10,633 bases of DNA, taken from Treponema sp. UBA1798. GTDB lineage: Bacteria; Spirochaetota; Spirochaetia; Treponematales; Treponemataceae. The notes beneath the pieces were generated by a model. The model did no database searches and was not told the DNA's origin. It saw only the letters and a list, made by a program, of their open reading frames with translations. The stretch covers positions 1 to 10,633 of the forward strand of contig DCFS01000307.1 of the NCBI GenBank assembly GCA_002319875.1, read 5' to 3'. The translations under genes were made by a program, and so were the position numbers. How positions within the stretch are numbered: the first letter of the stretch is position 1; every line of letters starts with the position of its first letter. Of the stretch, positions 1 through 5,027 are shown one piece after another.

Positions 1-261
1 GGGAGCAGTTCAACAGGCAGTACTTCAACTGATACCAGCTCAAGTGGTAGCAGTTCGACAGATAGCAGTTCAGGTACCGACAGCAACTCAAGCGGGAGCA
101 GTTCGACAGACAACAGTTCAAGTACCGACAGCAGCTCCAGCGGGAGCAGTTCTACTGACAGTGGTTCAACCGACAGCAGCTCGAGTGGGAGCAGTTCAGC
201 AGACAACAGTTCAGGTACCGATACCAGTTCAAGTGGAAGCAGCTCGAATGGCAACAGCGGT
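1..261 (+). repeat. Degenerate 48-nt tandem repeats encoding SGSSSTD-type units
   Basis: Units start at about 43, 91, 139, 184 and 232, with a partial first unit at 1-42. Spacings are 48, 48, 45 and 48 nt, so one unit has lost a codon and the frame is kept. Each unit begins with a variant of AGYGGNAGCAGYTC and carries a GACAGC-like middle. In-frame indels and mostly synonymous or Ser/Asn/Thr/Gly changes indicate repeat expansion followed by selection on composition. Confidence 0.8.
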
Positions 262-690
262 TTGATCGGGACAATGCCTGATAACGGCGGTATGTCATGG
301 GGAAACGGCTTCAGCCCAGAGCAGGGCGAGGCAGTATCACAGCCAGATGGTTTTGCATTTAGTGATAATGGCCCGGCCAGTAACAACCGTTCGACAGACA
401 GTAGTTCGATTCATAATGGTTCTGGCGACAACAGCTCAAATGGCAGTAGTTCTGCCGTGACAATACCGGATAACAGGGGTATGGCATGGGGAAACGGCTT
501 CAGGCCTGAACAGGGGAAGGAACCTTCTCCGGGGGAAGACTTTCATCATGGTGAGGGTCCCCGCCAATTTGAAAGAAAAACCGGTTTCTCTTTAGATAAT
601 ACAGATAATAAAAGAATGCCTGCGGACCACGACAGGAGAAGACCTTCGGATGGTCACAGTAGAGAGCTTTCCGGGCATCACCGTTCATAA
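1..690 (+). CDS. Serine-rich low-complexity repeat protein, 3' part (5' end outside window)
   Basis: Frame 1 is open from the first base to a TAA at 688-690, giving 229 residues with no start inside the window; the gene therefore begins upstream. Residues 1-87 are almost only Ser, Gly, Asp, Thr and Asn, arranged as degenerate 16-residue units beginning SGSSSTD. Residues 93-110 and 156-173 are two copies of an 18-residue motif, PDN-x-GM-x-WGNGF-x-PEQG, separated by another Ser/Asn-rich stretch. The last 50 or so residues are charged and rich in His, Arg and Asp. No transmembrane segment, LPXTG motif or recognisable domain is visible in this part. I do not recognise the family. The composition suits an extended surface or secreted linker region, but any signal peptide would lie outside the window, so location and role are unknown. 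It is separated from the operon downstream by a probable terminator and about 300 bases. Confidence 0.75.
   Translation, partial: GSSSTGSTSTDTSSSGSSSTDSSSGTDSNSSGSSSTDNSSSTDSSSSGSSSTDSGSTDSSSSGSSSADNSSGTDTSSSGSSSNGNSGLIGTMPDNGGMSWGNGFSPEQGEAVSQPDGFAFSDNGPASNNRSTDSSSIHNGSGDNSSNGSSSAVTIPDNRGMAWGNGFRPEQGKEPSPGEDFHHGEGPRQFERKTGFSLDNTDNKRMPADHDRRRPSDGHSRELSGHHRS
277..330 (+). repeat. First copy of an 18-residue PDNxGMxWGNGFxPEQG motif
   Basis: This copy encodes PDNGGMSWGNGFSPEQGE. It matches the copy at 466-519 in 14 of 18 residues, and the DNA core CATGGGGAAACGGCTTCAG is identical in both, pointing to a recent duplication. The aromatic and Met-containing motif stands out in an otherwise Ser/Asn-rich protein and may be a binding or folding unit. 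Confidence 0.75.
466..519 (+). repeat. Second copy of the 18-residue PDNxGMxWGNGFxPEQG motif
   Basis: This copy encodes PDNRGMAWGNGFRPEQGK. Substitutions relative to the first copy are G to R, S to A, S to R and E to K, so this copy is more basic. It precedes the charged C-terminal tail of the protein. Confidence 0.75.
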
Positions 691-745
691 AACTGTTCCG
701 TGTGGCGGTTTGTATACATCGTATTACTTTTTTCGAAAATATACC

Positions 746-789
746 CGGGACGATTCCTGACAGGTTTTTTACGTCCCGATTAATTTTTT
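746..789 (+). terminator. Probable intrinsic terminator of the serine-rich gene
   Basis: CGGGACG (746-752) pairs perfectly with CGTCCCG (772-778). The 19-base loop contains a small CCT/AGG stem and a T6 run. A further T6 run follows at 784-789, five bases after the stem. It lies 56 bases past the stop codon. The large loop and the gap before the T-run make it weaker than a textbook terminator. Confidence 0.5.
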
Positions 790-808
790 CTATCTTTTTA
801 AAGTGTTG

Positions 809-867
809 ATCATAAATATGATATTTTGTCAATGATATAAATGCAAAAAATGTATTTATATTTTTTT
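809..867 (+). other. AT-rich inverted repeats upstream of the operon promoter
   Basis: Two AT-rich dyads lie here. ATCATA (809-814) and TATGAT (817-822) flank an AA centre. ATATAAATGCA (835-845) and TGTATTTATAT (851-861) pair with one G-U wobble around A5 and are followed by T6 (862-867), so the second dyad could be a weak terminator. Their position 20 to 80 bases upstream of the -35 box also fits an UP-element-like region or a regulator site. I cannot decide between these. Confidence 0.35.
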
Positions 868-888
868 GTCAGGATACTGCGAAACTGC

Positions 889-918
889 TTGACACTGTTC
901 GGGTAAAGCGATTACGAT
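889..918 (+). promoter_or_regulatory. Sigma-70-type promoter candidate for the catabolic operon
   Basis: A perfect -35 box TTGACA (889-894) is followed after 18 bases by TACGAT (913-918), which matches TATAAT at four of six positions. Transcription would start near 924-926, almost immediately before the hairpin at 930. It is the best promoter-like sequence seen between the serine-rich gene and the first operon gene. Confidence 0.5.
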
Positions 919-929
919 TCGGCCAATAG

Positions 930-980
930 AGACAAAGAAGTCCTGCTGCAGGTATGCAGCGGTTTCTTTGTCTTTTTTTT
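930..980 (+). terminator. Leader hairpin with T8 tract: candidate transcription attenuator
   Basis: AGACAAAGAA (930-939) pairs perfectly with TTCTTTGTCT (964-973). CC (942-943) can pair with GG (961-962). GCTGCA (945-950) pairs perfectly with TGCAGC (955-960) around a GGTA loop. Small bulges interrupt an otherwise continuous stem of about 18 pairs. Eight T's follow at 973-980, so it has every hallmark of an intrinsic terminator. The operon's ribosome binding site starts at 986 and its start codon is at 997, leaving no space for a promoter after it. Operon transcripts must therefore read through this structure, which suggests attenuation. It may also simply insulate the operon from upstream transcription. 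No known riboswitch class is recognised. Confidence 0.65.
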
Positions 981-985
981 ACTGC

Positions 986-991
986 AGGAGG
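986..991 (+). promoter_or_regulatory. Ribosome binding site fixing the ABC ATPase start
   Basis: AGGAGG lies five bases before ATG 997 and supports this start over ATG 1081, which has no such site. GCAGGA (985-990... overlapping this site) is complementary to TCCTGC (941-946) in the upstream hairpin, so alternative RNA pairing could hide the site when the terminator stem is not formed. Confidence 0.6.
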
Positions 992-996
992 TTTAT

Positions 997-1800
997 ATGA
1001 GCTCGTTTCAGCAGAAACTGTTCGTAAAATCCGTATGTAACGGATTTGATACGGATATCGATTTTTCGGTTGAACCCATCATGTATGTGAACAATATCTG
1101 CAAAAGTTTTAAGAAACTTGAAGTTTTGAAAAATGTCGAGTTGTATGTTGAAAAGGGGAAGGTTATTGTTATCATCGGCCCTTCAGGGTCCGGCAAGAGT
1201 ACTCTGCTGCGGTGTATTAACGGACTGGAAACAGTTAACGGCGGTGATATTCTGTTCTGCAACAAATCTATCGTGTTTGGTGCCAGAAATATGAACCAGC
1301 TGCGGCAGAAAGTCGGTATGGTTTTTCAGCATTTCAATCTTTTTCCGCATATGACTGTACTTGAGAATATTACACTTGGTCCGAGAAAACTTCGGCGGTT
1401 GTCCGTATCCGAAGCGAATCGGAGAGGAATGGATCTACTGGGAAAAGTCGATCTGAAAGATAAAGCTGACGCGTATCCCGATCAGCTGTCGGGAGGACAG
1501 AAACAGAGAATTGCGATTGCGCGCTCTTTAGCCATGGATCCTGACGTGCTGCTTTTTGATGAACCAACTTCGGCTCTTGATCCTGAAATGGTTGGTGAGG
1601 TTCTTGATGTTATAAAAGGTCTTGCCGCTACAGGTATAACAATGCTTGTGGTTACGCATGAAATGGGGTTTGCAAAAGAAATTGCTGATAAAGTTGTTTT
1701 TATGGATGGCGGACAGATCATCGAGAGCGGCAGTGCGGCACAGGTCTTCGATAATTGTTCTTCAGACCGTGTCAGGACTTTCCTTTCAAAAGTGCTTTAG
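997..1800 (+). CDS. ABC transporter ATP-binding protein, polar amino acid (PAAT/HisP-GlnQ-ArtM) type
   Basis: This is the cytoplasmic ATPase that powers uptake through the permease and lipoprotein encoded next. All ABC hallmarks are intact in 267 residues: Walker A GPSGSGKST (61-69), Q-loop Gln111 in VFQHFNLFPH, signature LSGGQ (164-168), Walker B LLFDE (185-189), D-loop SALD and switch His221. The FQHFNLFPHMTVLENI context and overall length are typical of the polar amino acid uptake family. The start at 997 has a strong AGGAGG site. It gives a 28-residue N-terminal extension before Met29, where most family members begin (MYVNNICKSF). That extension has no recognisable motif. The permease follows after 75 bases, which contain a perfect palindrome. 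Exact substrate cannot be read from an ATPase; the neighbours point to a guanidino compound or arginine. Confidence 0.93.
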   Translation: MSSFQQKLFVKSVCNGFDTDIDFSVEPIMYVNNICKSFKKLEVLKNVELYVEKGKVIVIIGPSGSGKSTLLRCINGLETVNGGDILFCNKSIVFGARNMNQLRQKVGMVFQHFNLFPHMTVLENITLGPRKLRRLSVSEANRRGMDLLGKVDLKDKADAYPDQLSGGQKQRIAIARSLAMDPDVLLFDEPTSALDPEMVGEVLDVIKGLAATGITMLVVTHEMGFAKEIADKVVFMDGGQIIESGSAAQVFDNCSSDRVRTFLSKVL

Positions 1801-1817
1801 AGATTTATTTTTTTTAT

Positions 1818-1846
1818 CAGTCATTGTATACAGTATACAATGACTG
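1818..1846 (+). promoter_or_regulatory. Perfect 29-nt palindrome: candidate operator (or mRNA hairpin)
   Basis: CAGTCATTGTATAC (1818-1831) is the exact reverse complement of GTATACAATGACTG (1833-1846), with a single A at the centre. It lies in the gap between the ATPase and permease genes. TTGTA...TACAA cores are typical of operators of GntR-family repressors, and such a regulator is encoded at 4351-5004. In RNA it could form a 13-pair stem with a CAG loop. It is not followed by a T-run on the plus strand, and on the minus strand it is followed by A's, so it is not an intrinsic terminator in either direction. Confidence 0.6.
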
Positions 1847-1875
1847 CCGGATAAACATGTACGGGAGGCAGACGG

Positions 1876-2565
1876 ATGCAGTCACTGATTGAAATAGCGG
1901 TAAAATACAGGGTTATGCTGTGGGCCGGAACGAAAACAACATTGGTCATTTCATTCGTAACGATTCTGATCGGTCTTGCCGGCGGAATGCTGATTGCGTT
2001 CATGAAGATTTCGAAAGTCAGATTGTTCCGCTGGATTGCGAATATGTATGTCGAGATTATCCGAGGGACCCCTGTGCTGGTTCAGATTGCGATCGTTTTT
2101 TATGGTCTTCCGATGATGGGCATAAAAGTACCTTCTGTTGTCATTGCCGGAGTTGACTGCGAGCGGCTTATTTCCGGTATTCTTGCGTTATCGATAAATG
2201 AAAGTGCATATGTATGCGAAATTATCCGCAGCGGTATTCAATCGGTAGACCGCGGGCAAATGGAAGCTGCGCGTTCCATCGGGTTTTCTGCTTCGTCTTC
2301 AATGATGCTGGTAGTACTGCCTCAGGCTGTCAAAAACATTCTGCCGGCTCTGGGGAACGAGTTCGTCACAATTATAAAAACCTCTTCACAGGTTTCGATT
2401 ATCGGAATGGCGGAACTTATGTATGTAGCTGATACGATCAGGGGAATCAGTTTCCGTCCGATGGAACCGCTGATCATCGTTGCATGTATTTATTTTGTTA
2501 TCACCTTTACGCTTTCGCGGGGTATTGCTTTATTGGAACGGCAGATGGGGAAAAGTGCACGTTGA
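1876..2565 (+). CDS. ABC transporter permease, polar amino acid (HisM/GlnP/ArtQ) type
   Basis: This 229-residue integral membrane protein forms the translocation channel. Only one permease gene is present, so it probably works as a homodimer. Hydrophobic segments are visible at about residues 19-42, 68-88, 93-110, 150-165 and 195-215, a pattern usual for the family. The N-terminal GTKTTLVISF start and MYVEIIRGTPVLVQI are characteristic. The cytoplasmic EAA loop that docks on the ATPase is clear at about residues 130-156 (GQMEAARSIGFSAS, then LPQA). The start ATG 1876 is preceded by GGGAGG (1863-1868) at seven bases. The lipoprotein receptor gene follows after 43 bases. Substrate is inferred from context only. 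Confidence 0.93.
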   Translation: MQSLIEIAVKYRVMLWAGTKTTLVISFVTILIGLAGGMLIAFMKISKVRLFRWIANMYVEIIRGTPVLVQIAIVFYGLPMMGIKVPSVVIAGVDCERLISGILALSINESAYVCEIIRSGIQSVDRGQMEAARSIGFSASSSMMLVVLPQAVKNILPALGNEFVTIIKTSSQVSIIGMAELMYVADTIRGISFRPMEPLIIVACIYFVITFTLSRGIALLERQMGKSAR

Positions 2566-2608
2566 TCCGGTTCGGATGTGCATGGAGATAGAGTTTGGAG
2601 GTAAACAG

Positions 2609-3472
2609 ATGAAAAAGGGTATTTGTAAAACAGTCGGGTGTGTACTGGCAGCAGGTATCATTGCTGCGCTGGCCGGATGTGCCAAAAAGACTCCTGCCAC
2701 AGAAGCGAAAGTAGCTGCACCATCAACAGCTGTCGCTACAGGGACGCTGCTGAAAAGCATTAAAGATAAAGGCGAACTGGTAGTTGGAACTGCGTCGGGG
2801 TATCCTCCGTACGAATTTGTCGATATTACCAGTTCTTCGCAGGAAGTTATCGGTATCGACATGGCTCTTGCAAAAGCCATAGCCGACGAACTTGGCGTAA
2901 AGCTTATTATATCCGATATGGCGTTCAGCGCACTCCTTTCTTCAATTCCGGCAGGGAAAATAGATATCGCTGTTGCCGGTATCGCGCCTACTGATGAACG
3001 GAAAAAGACGGTTGATTTTTCCGACGTGTATATCAATGCGGAACAGAAGCTCATGATACGGAAAGCTGATACGGCAAAATTTACAAAACTGGAAGATTTT
3101 TTCGGGAAAAAAATTGCCGCAGAAAAATCGACTACCCAGGAAGCCGTTGCCTCTTCAGAAATTACCAATGCCCAGGTAGTTGCGCTTGAACGGGTGCCTG
3201 ACTGTATATTGGAAGTTTTAAGCGGAAAAGTCGACGGTTTCGTTGTTGAAAGTGTCGTCGCGCAGCAGTATATCATTGCGAATCCTTCGCTTTGCCTTAG
3301 CGCGGCTTCGTTCGGGAAAAGCCTAAAACCTACAGCTATTGCGCTCGCCAAAAACAATGAAGATCTTCTTGAGGTCATTAACAAGGTTATTAAGGATAAT
3401 CAGTCTAACGGTAATTTTGATAAATGGATTCAGGACTACAGCCGGAAAGCGGTTGACAATCTGCATAAGTAA
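2609..3472 (+). CDS. Amino-acid/guanidino-compound ABC transporter substrate-binding lipoprotein
   Basis: This 287-residue receptor is anchored outside the cytoplasmic membrane and delivers ligand to the permease. Residues 1-24 form a lipoprotein signal peptide with lipobox LAGC (Cys24). A low-complexity linker follows, then a family 3 (GlnH/HisJ-like) solute-binding fold from about residue 47, with VVGTASGYPPYEF (58-70) and GIDMALAKAIADEL (82-95). ATG 2609 was chosen because GGAGG (2597-2601) sits seven bases upstream and the signal peptide begins there; a longer in-frame opening upstream overlaps the permease gene. The carboxylate-binding Arg is present (Arg131 in PTDERKK). Two other positions that contact the alpha-amino acid group in GlnH-type proteins appear changed: a Thr in GIT is Ala126, and the Asp in VDAVxxD is Glu214. 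Such variants occur in the family, so this is only a hint that the ligand may differ from a standard alpha-amino acid. Confidence 0.92.
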   Translation: MKKGICKTVGCVLAAGIIAALAGCAKKTPATEAKVAAPSTAVATGTLLKSIKDKGELVVGTASGYPPYEFVDITSSSQEVIGIDMALAKAIADELGVKLIISDMAFSALLSSIPAGKIDIAVAGIAPTDERKKTVDFSDVYINAEQKLMIRKADTAKFTKLEDFFGKKIAAEKSTTQEAVASSEITNAQVVALERVPDCILEVLSGKVDGFVVESVVAQQYIIANPSLCLSAASFGKSLKPTAIALAKNNEDLLEVINKVIKDNQSNGNFDKWIQDYSRKAVDNLHK

Positions 3473-3505
3473 CGAAGCACATCGGTATAAGGAGACGACA
3501 GAATC

Positions 3506-4342
3506 ATGTATGTACGAAATTCAAGCAGTATTATGAAGCGGATATTGATGAGCAGACCGGATTTCCTTCAGGCTGCTCCGATTAACGAAATTGCAAAGAA
3601 ATGGTCTCATACAAGACTTGATACGGCGAAAATGCAGGAAGAACATCGTCTCCTTGTTGACGCATACCGGAAAAACGGAGTCAAGGTCGAGTTTCTCGAG
3701 CCTGCTGCCGGCAGACCGAATTCGGTCTTTTCGCGGGATTTTGGCGGCTGTATCCATGAAGGCTATATCCTGGGAAAATTCCGTGAACCGATACGCTTTG
3801 CGGAACGCGAAGCATATAAAACTCGTATGGCGGAACTGGGTATTCCGCTTGTCGCAGAGGTGACGCGGGGGCTGTTCGAAGGCGGAGATTTTACTTTTCT
3901 TGATGATACAACGATTGCTGTCGGCATGGCTGCCCGCTCGAATCCTGCGGGAGTGGATGAAATCAGGGAGCAGCTTGCCCCGCTAGGGTATCATGTGGCC
4001 GGAGTTCAGGTCGATGAAAAATATCTGCATTTTGATTTATGTTTCAATCTGGTTGACTGTAATCTGGCTGTTGCCTTCCTGGATGCACTTCCGGAGGACT
4101 TTCTGGCTGAACTGGCACGGCGGGAAATCGAAACGATTCCGGTTCCTGCAAATATGGTATTTCAGCACGGATGTAATCTGCAGTCTATAGGAAACCGGAG
4201 GGTTGTTTCCCTGAAGCAAAACATACATGTAAATGAAGAACTCTCCCGTCGCGGTTATGATGTCATCGAAGTGGATATTACTGAAATCCTTAAGGCAGGC
4301 GGCGGCCCTCACTGTATGACATTTCCGTTGGCACGTGAGTAG
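3506..4342 (+). CDS. Short arginine deiminase/DDAH-superfamily guanidine hydrolase
   Basis: This is a guanidine-modifying enzyme of the amidinotransferase/arginine deiminase fold, predicted to hydrolyse a guanidinium to a ureido group plus ammonia in the cytoplasm. All five core residues are visible in 278 residues: Asp78 (PNSVFSRD), Glu125 (LFEGGD), His175 and Asp177 (LHFDLCFN) and nucleophile Cys270 in GGGPHCMTFPL near the C-terminus. The length matches DDAH or the N-terminal domain of cyanobacterial arginine dihydrolase, not classical ArcA (about 410 residues). The HxD motif with a second Asp is deiminase-like; DDAH has His-Leu-Lys there. Asp78 argues against arginine dihydrolase, where Asn is reported at that position. 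Substrate could be arginine, 4-guanidinobutyrate or a related compound. ATG 3506 has AAGGAG 11 bases upstream, slightly far; ATG 3533 is an alternative start. GntR follows after eight bases. Confidence 0.85.
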   Translation: MYVRNSSSIMKRILMSRPDFLQAAPINEIAKKWSHTRLDTAKMQEEHRLLVDAYRKNGVKVEFLEPAAGRPNSVFSRDFGGCIHEGYILGKFREPIRFAEREAYKTRMAELGIPLVAEVTRGLFEGGDFTFLDDTTIAVGMAARSNPAGVDEIREQLAPLGYHVAGVQVDEKYLHFDLCFNLVDCNLAVAFLDALPEDFLAELARREIETIPVPANMVFQHGCNLQSIGNRRVVSLKQNIHVNEELSRRGYDVIEVDITEILKAGGGPHCMTFPLARE

Positions 4343-4350
4343 GTGCACGT

Positions 4351-5004
4351 ATGGAAGTTTTAAAGTCCGTAAAAAGAAACGCGACGCTTGCCGATCAAGC
4401 TTATGATACGATACGCAATGCCATCCTTGCAAACCGGCTTAAACCTGGAGAACTGCTGACTGAGGAAGGGTGTGCTTCCATGCTGCAGATAAGCCGTACT
4501 CCCGTCAGAGAGGCTTTGCGCAGACTGCTGTACGAAAAACTTGCAGTCGAGGATGGCCCGAAGAATATTATCGTAGCGGGTGTTACCGGTCAGGATGTAG
4601 CTGATATAACGGTGGTCCGAAGATCAATTGAAACGCTTGCCGTCCGGCTGGCAGCTGAACGCGGTGTCCGCGGTGAAAGGCTGGAACTGCTGGAAAAACT
4701 ATGCAGTGACTACCGGCAGGCTGTAGTAGCGGGAGATGTCTCTGCATGTATTGATCTGGATTACCGTTTTCATGTCGAACTGGCTGCGTGTTCGGAGAAT
4801 CTGTTTTTGCTGGATACGGTGCAGAACGCAAATTTTATCGTAAGAAGATATCTGACGCTTTCCGGAACAATGAAAAAATACAGCGCAGTTGCTCTTGATG
4901 AACATATTGCGGTGGTTATGGCACTTGCGCAGGGAAATGTACTTCAGGCTGTAGCTGCGATGGAACAGCACCTTGAAAATGTAAATGCACGTATGCTTGT
5001 GTAA
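4351..5004 (+). CDS. GntR-family transcriptional regulator, FadR/FCD subfamily
   Basis: This DNA-binding regulator of 217 residues probably represses the operon until a catabolite binds. The N-terminal winged helix-turn-helix is clear, with the family hallmark SRTPVREALRRL (48-59). The C-terminal FCD helical domain carries a likely metal site at Asp137, His141 (DYRFH), His185 (LDEH) and His207 (MEQH), the D-H-H-H pattern usual for ligand- and metal-binding FCD domains that sense small carboxylates. It lies inside the operon, eight bases after the deiminase-like gene and 23 bases before the M20 start, so it is probably co-transcribed and autoregulated. Its own Shine-Dalgarno sequence (AGGTG, 4341-4345) is weak, implying low expression or coupling. 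Candidate sites are the palindromes at 1818-1846 and 6697-6707. Effector identity is unknown. Confidence 0.93.
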   Translation: MEVLKSVKRNATLADQAYDTIRNAILANRLKPGELLTEEGCASMLQISRTPVREALRRLLYEKLAVEDGPKNIIVAGVTGQDVADITVVRRSIETLAVRLAAERGVRGERLELLEKLCSDYRQAVVAGDVSACIDLDYRFHVELAACSENLFLLDTVQNANFIVRRYLTLSGTMKKYSAVALDEHIAVVMALAQGNVLQAVAAMEQHLENVNARMLV

Positions 5005-5014
5005 AACAGATGCA

Positions 5015-5020
5015 GTGGAG
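5015..5020 (+). promoter_or_regulatory. Ribosome binding site deciding the M20 hydrolase start
   Basis: GTGGAG followed by seven bases leads to ATG 5028. The earlier in-frame ATG 5010 has no purine-rich site and begins only five bases after the GntR stop, so 5028 is preferred. Confidence 0.6.
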
Positions 5021-5027
5021 AAAAAAC

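Noticed and set aside
1..261. Possible CRISPR array because of regular 48-nt spacing
   Set aside because: The repeats are degenerate, contiguous without spacers and keep an open reading frame; they are coding tandem repeats.
870..928. Possible tRNA or structured RNA gene before the leader hairpin (GATTCGG resembles a T-loop)
   Set aside because: No acceptor, D or anticodon stem can be folded from the flanking bases; the stretch is better explained by the promoter.
2530..3384. Long antisense open frame (284 codons) opposite the receptor lipoprotein gene
   Set aside because: The composition is Ser/Ala/Ile-rich without domains and mirrors a clear lipoprotein gene; no ribosome binding site was seen for it.
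3506..4342. Assignment as dimethylarginine hydrolase (DDAH) or classical ArcA
   Set aside because: HxD with a second Asp disfavors DDAH, and 278 residues is far too short for ArcA. The entry is kept as a superfamily call.
4333..4350. Small inverted repeat ACGTG/CACGT around the GntR ribosome binding site
   Set aside because: Only five pairs and partly coding; expected by chance.
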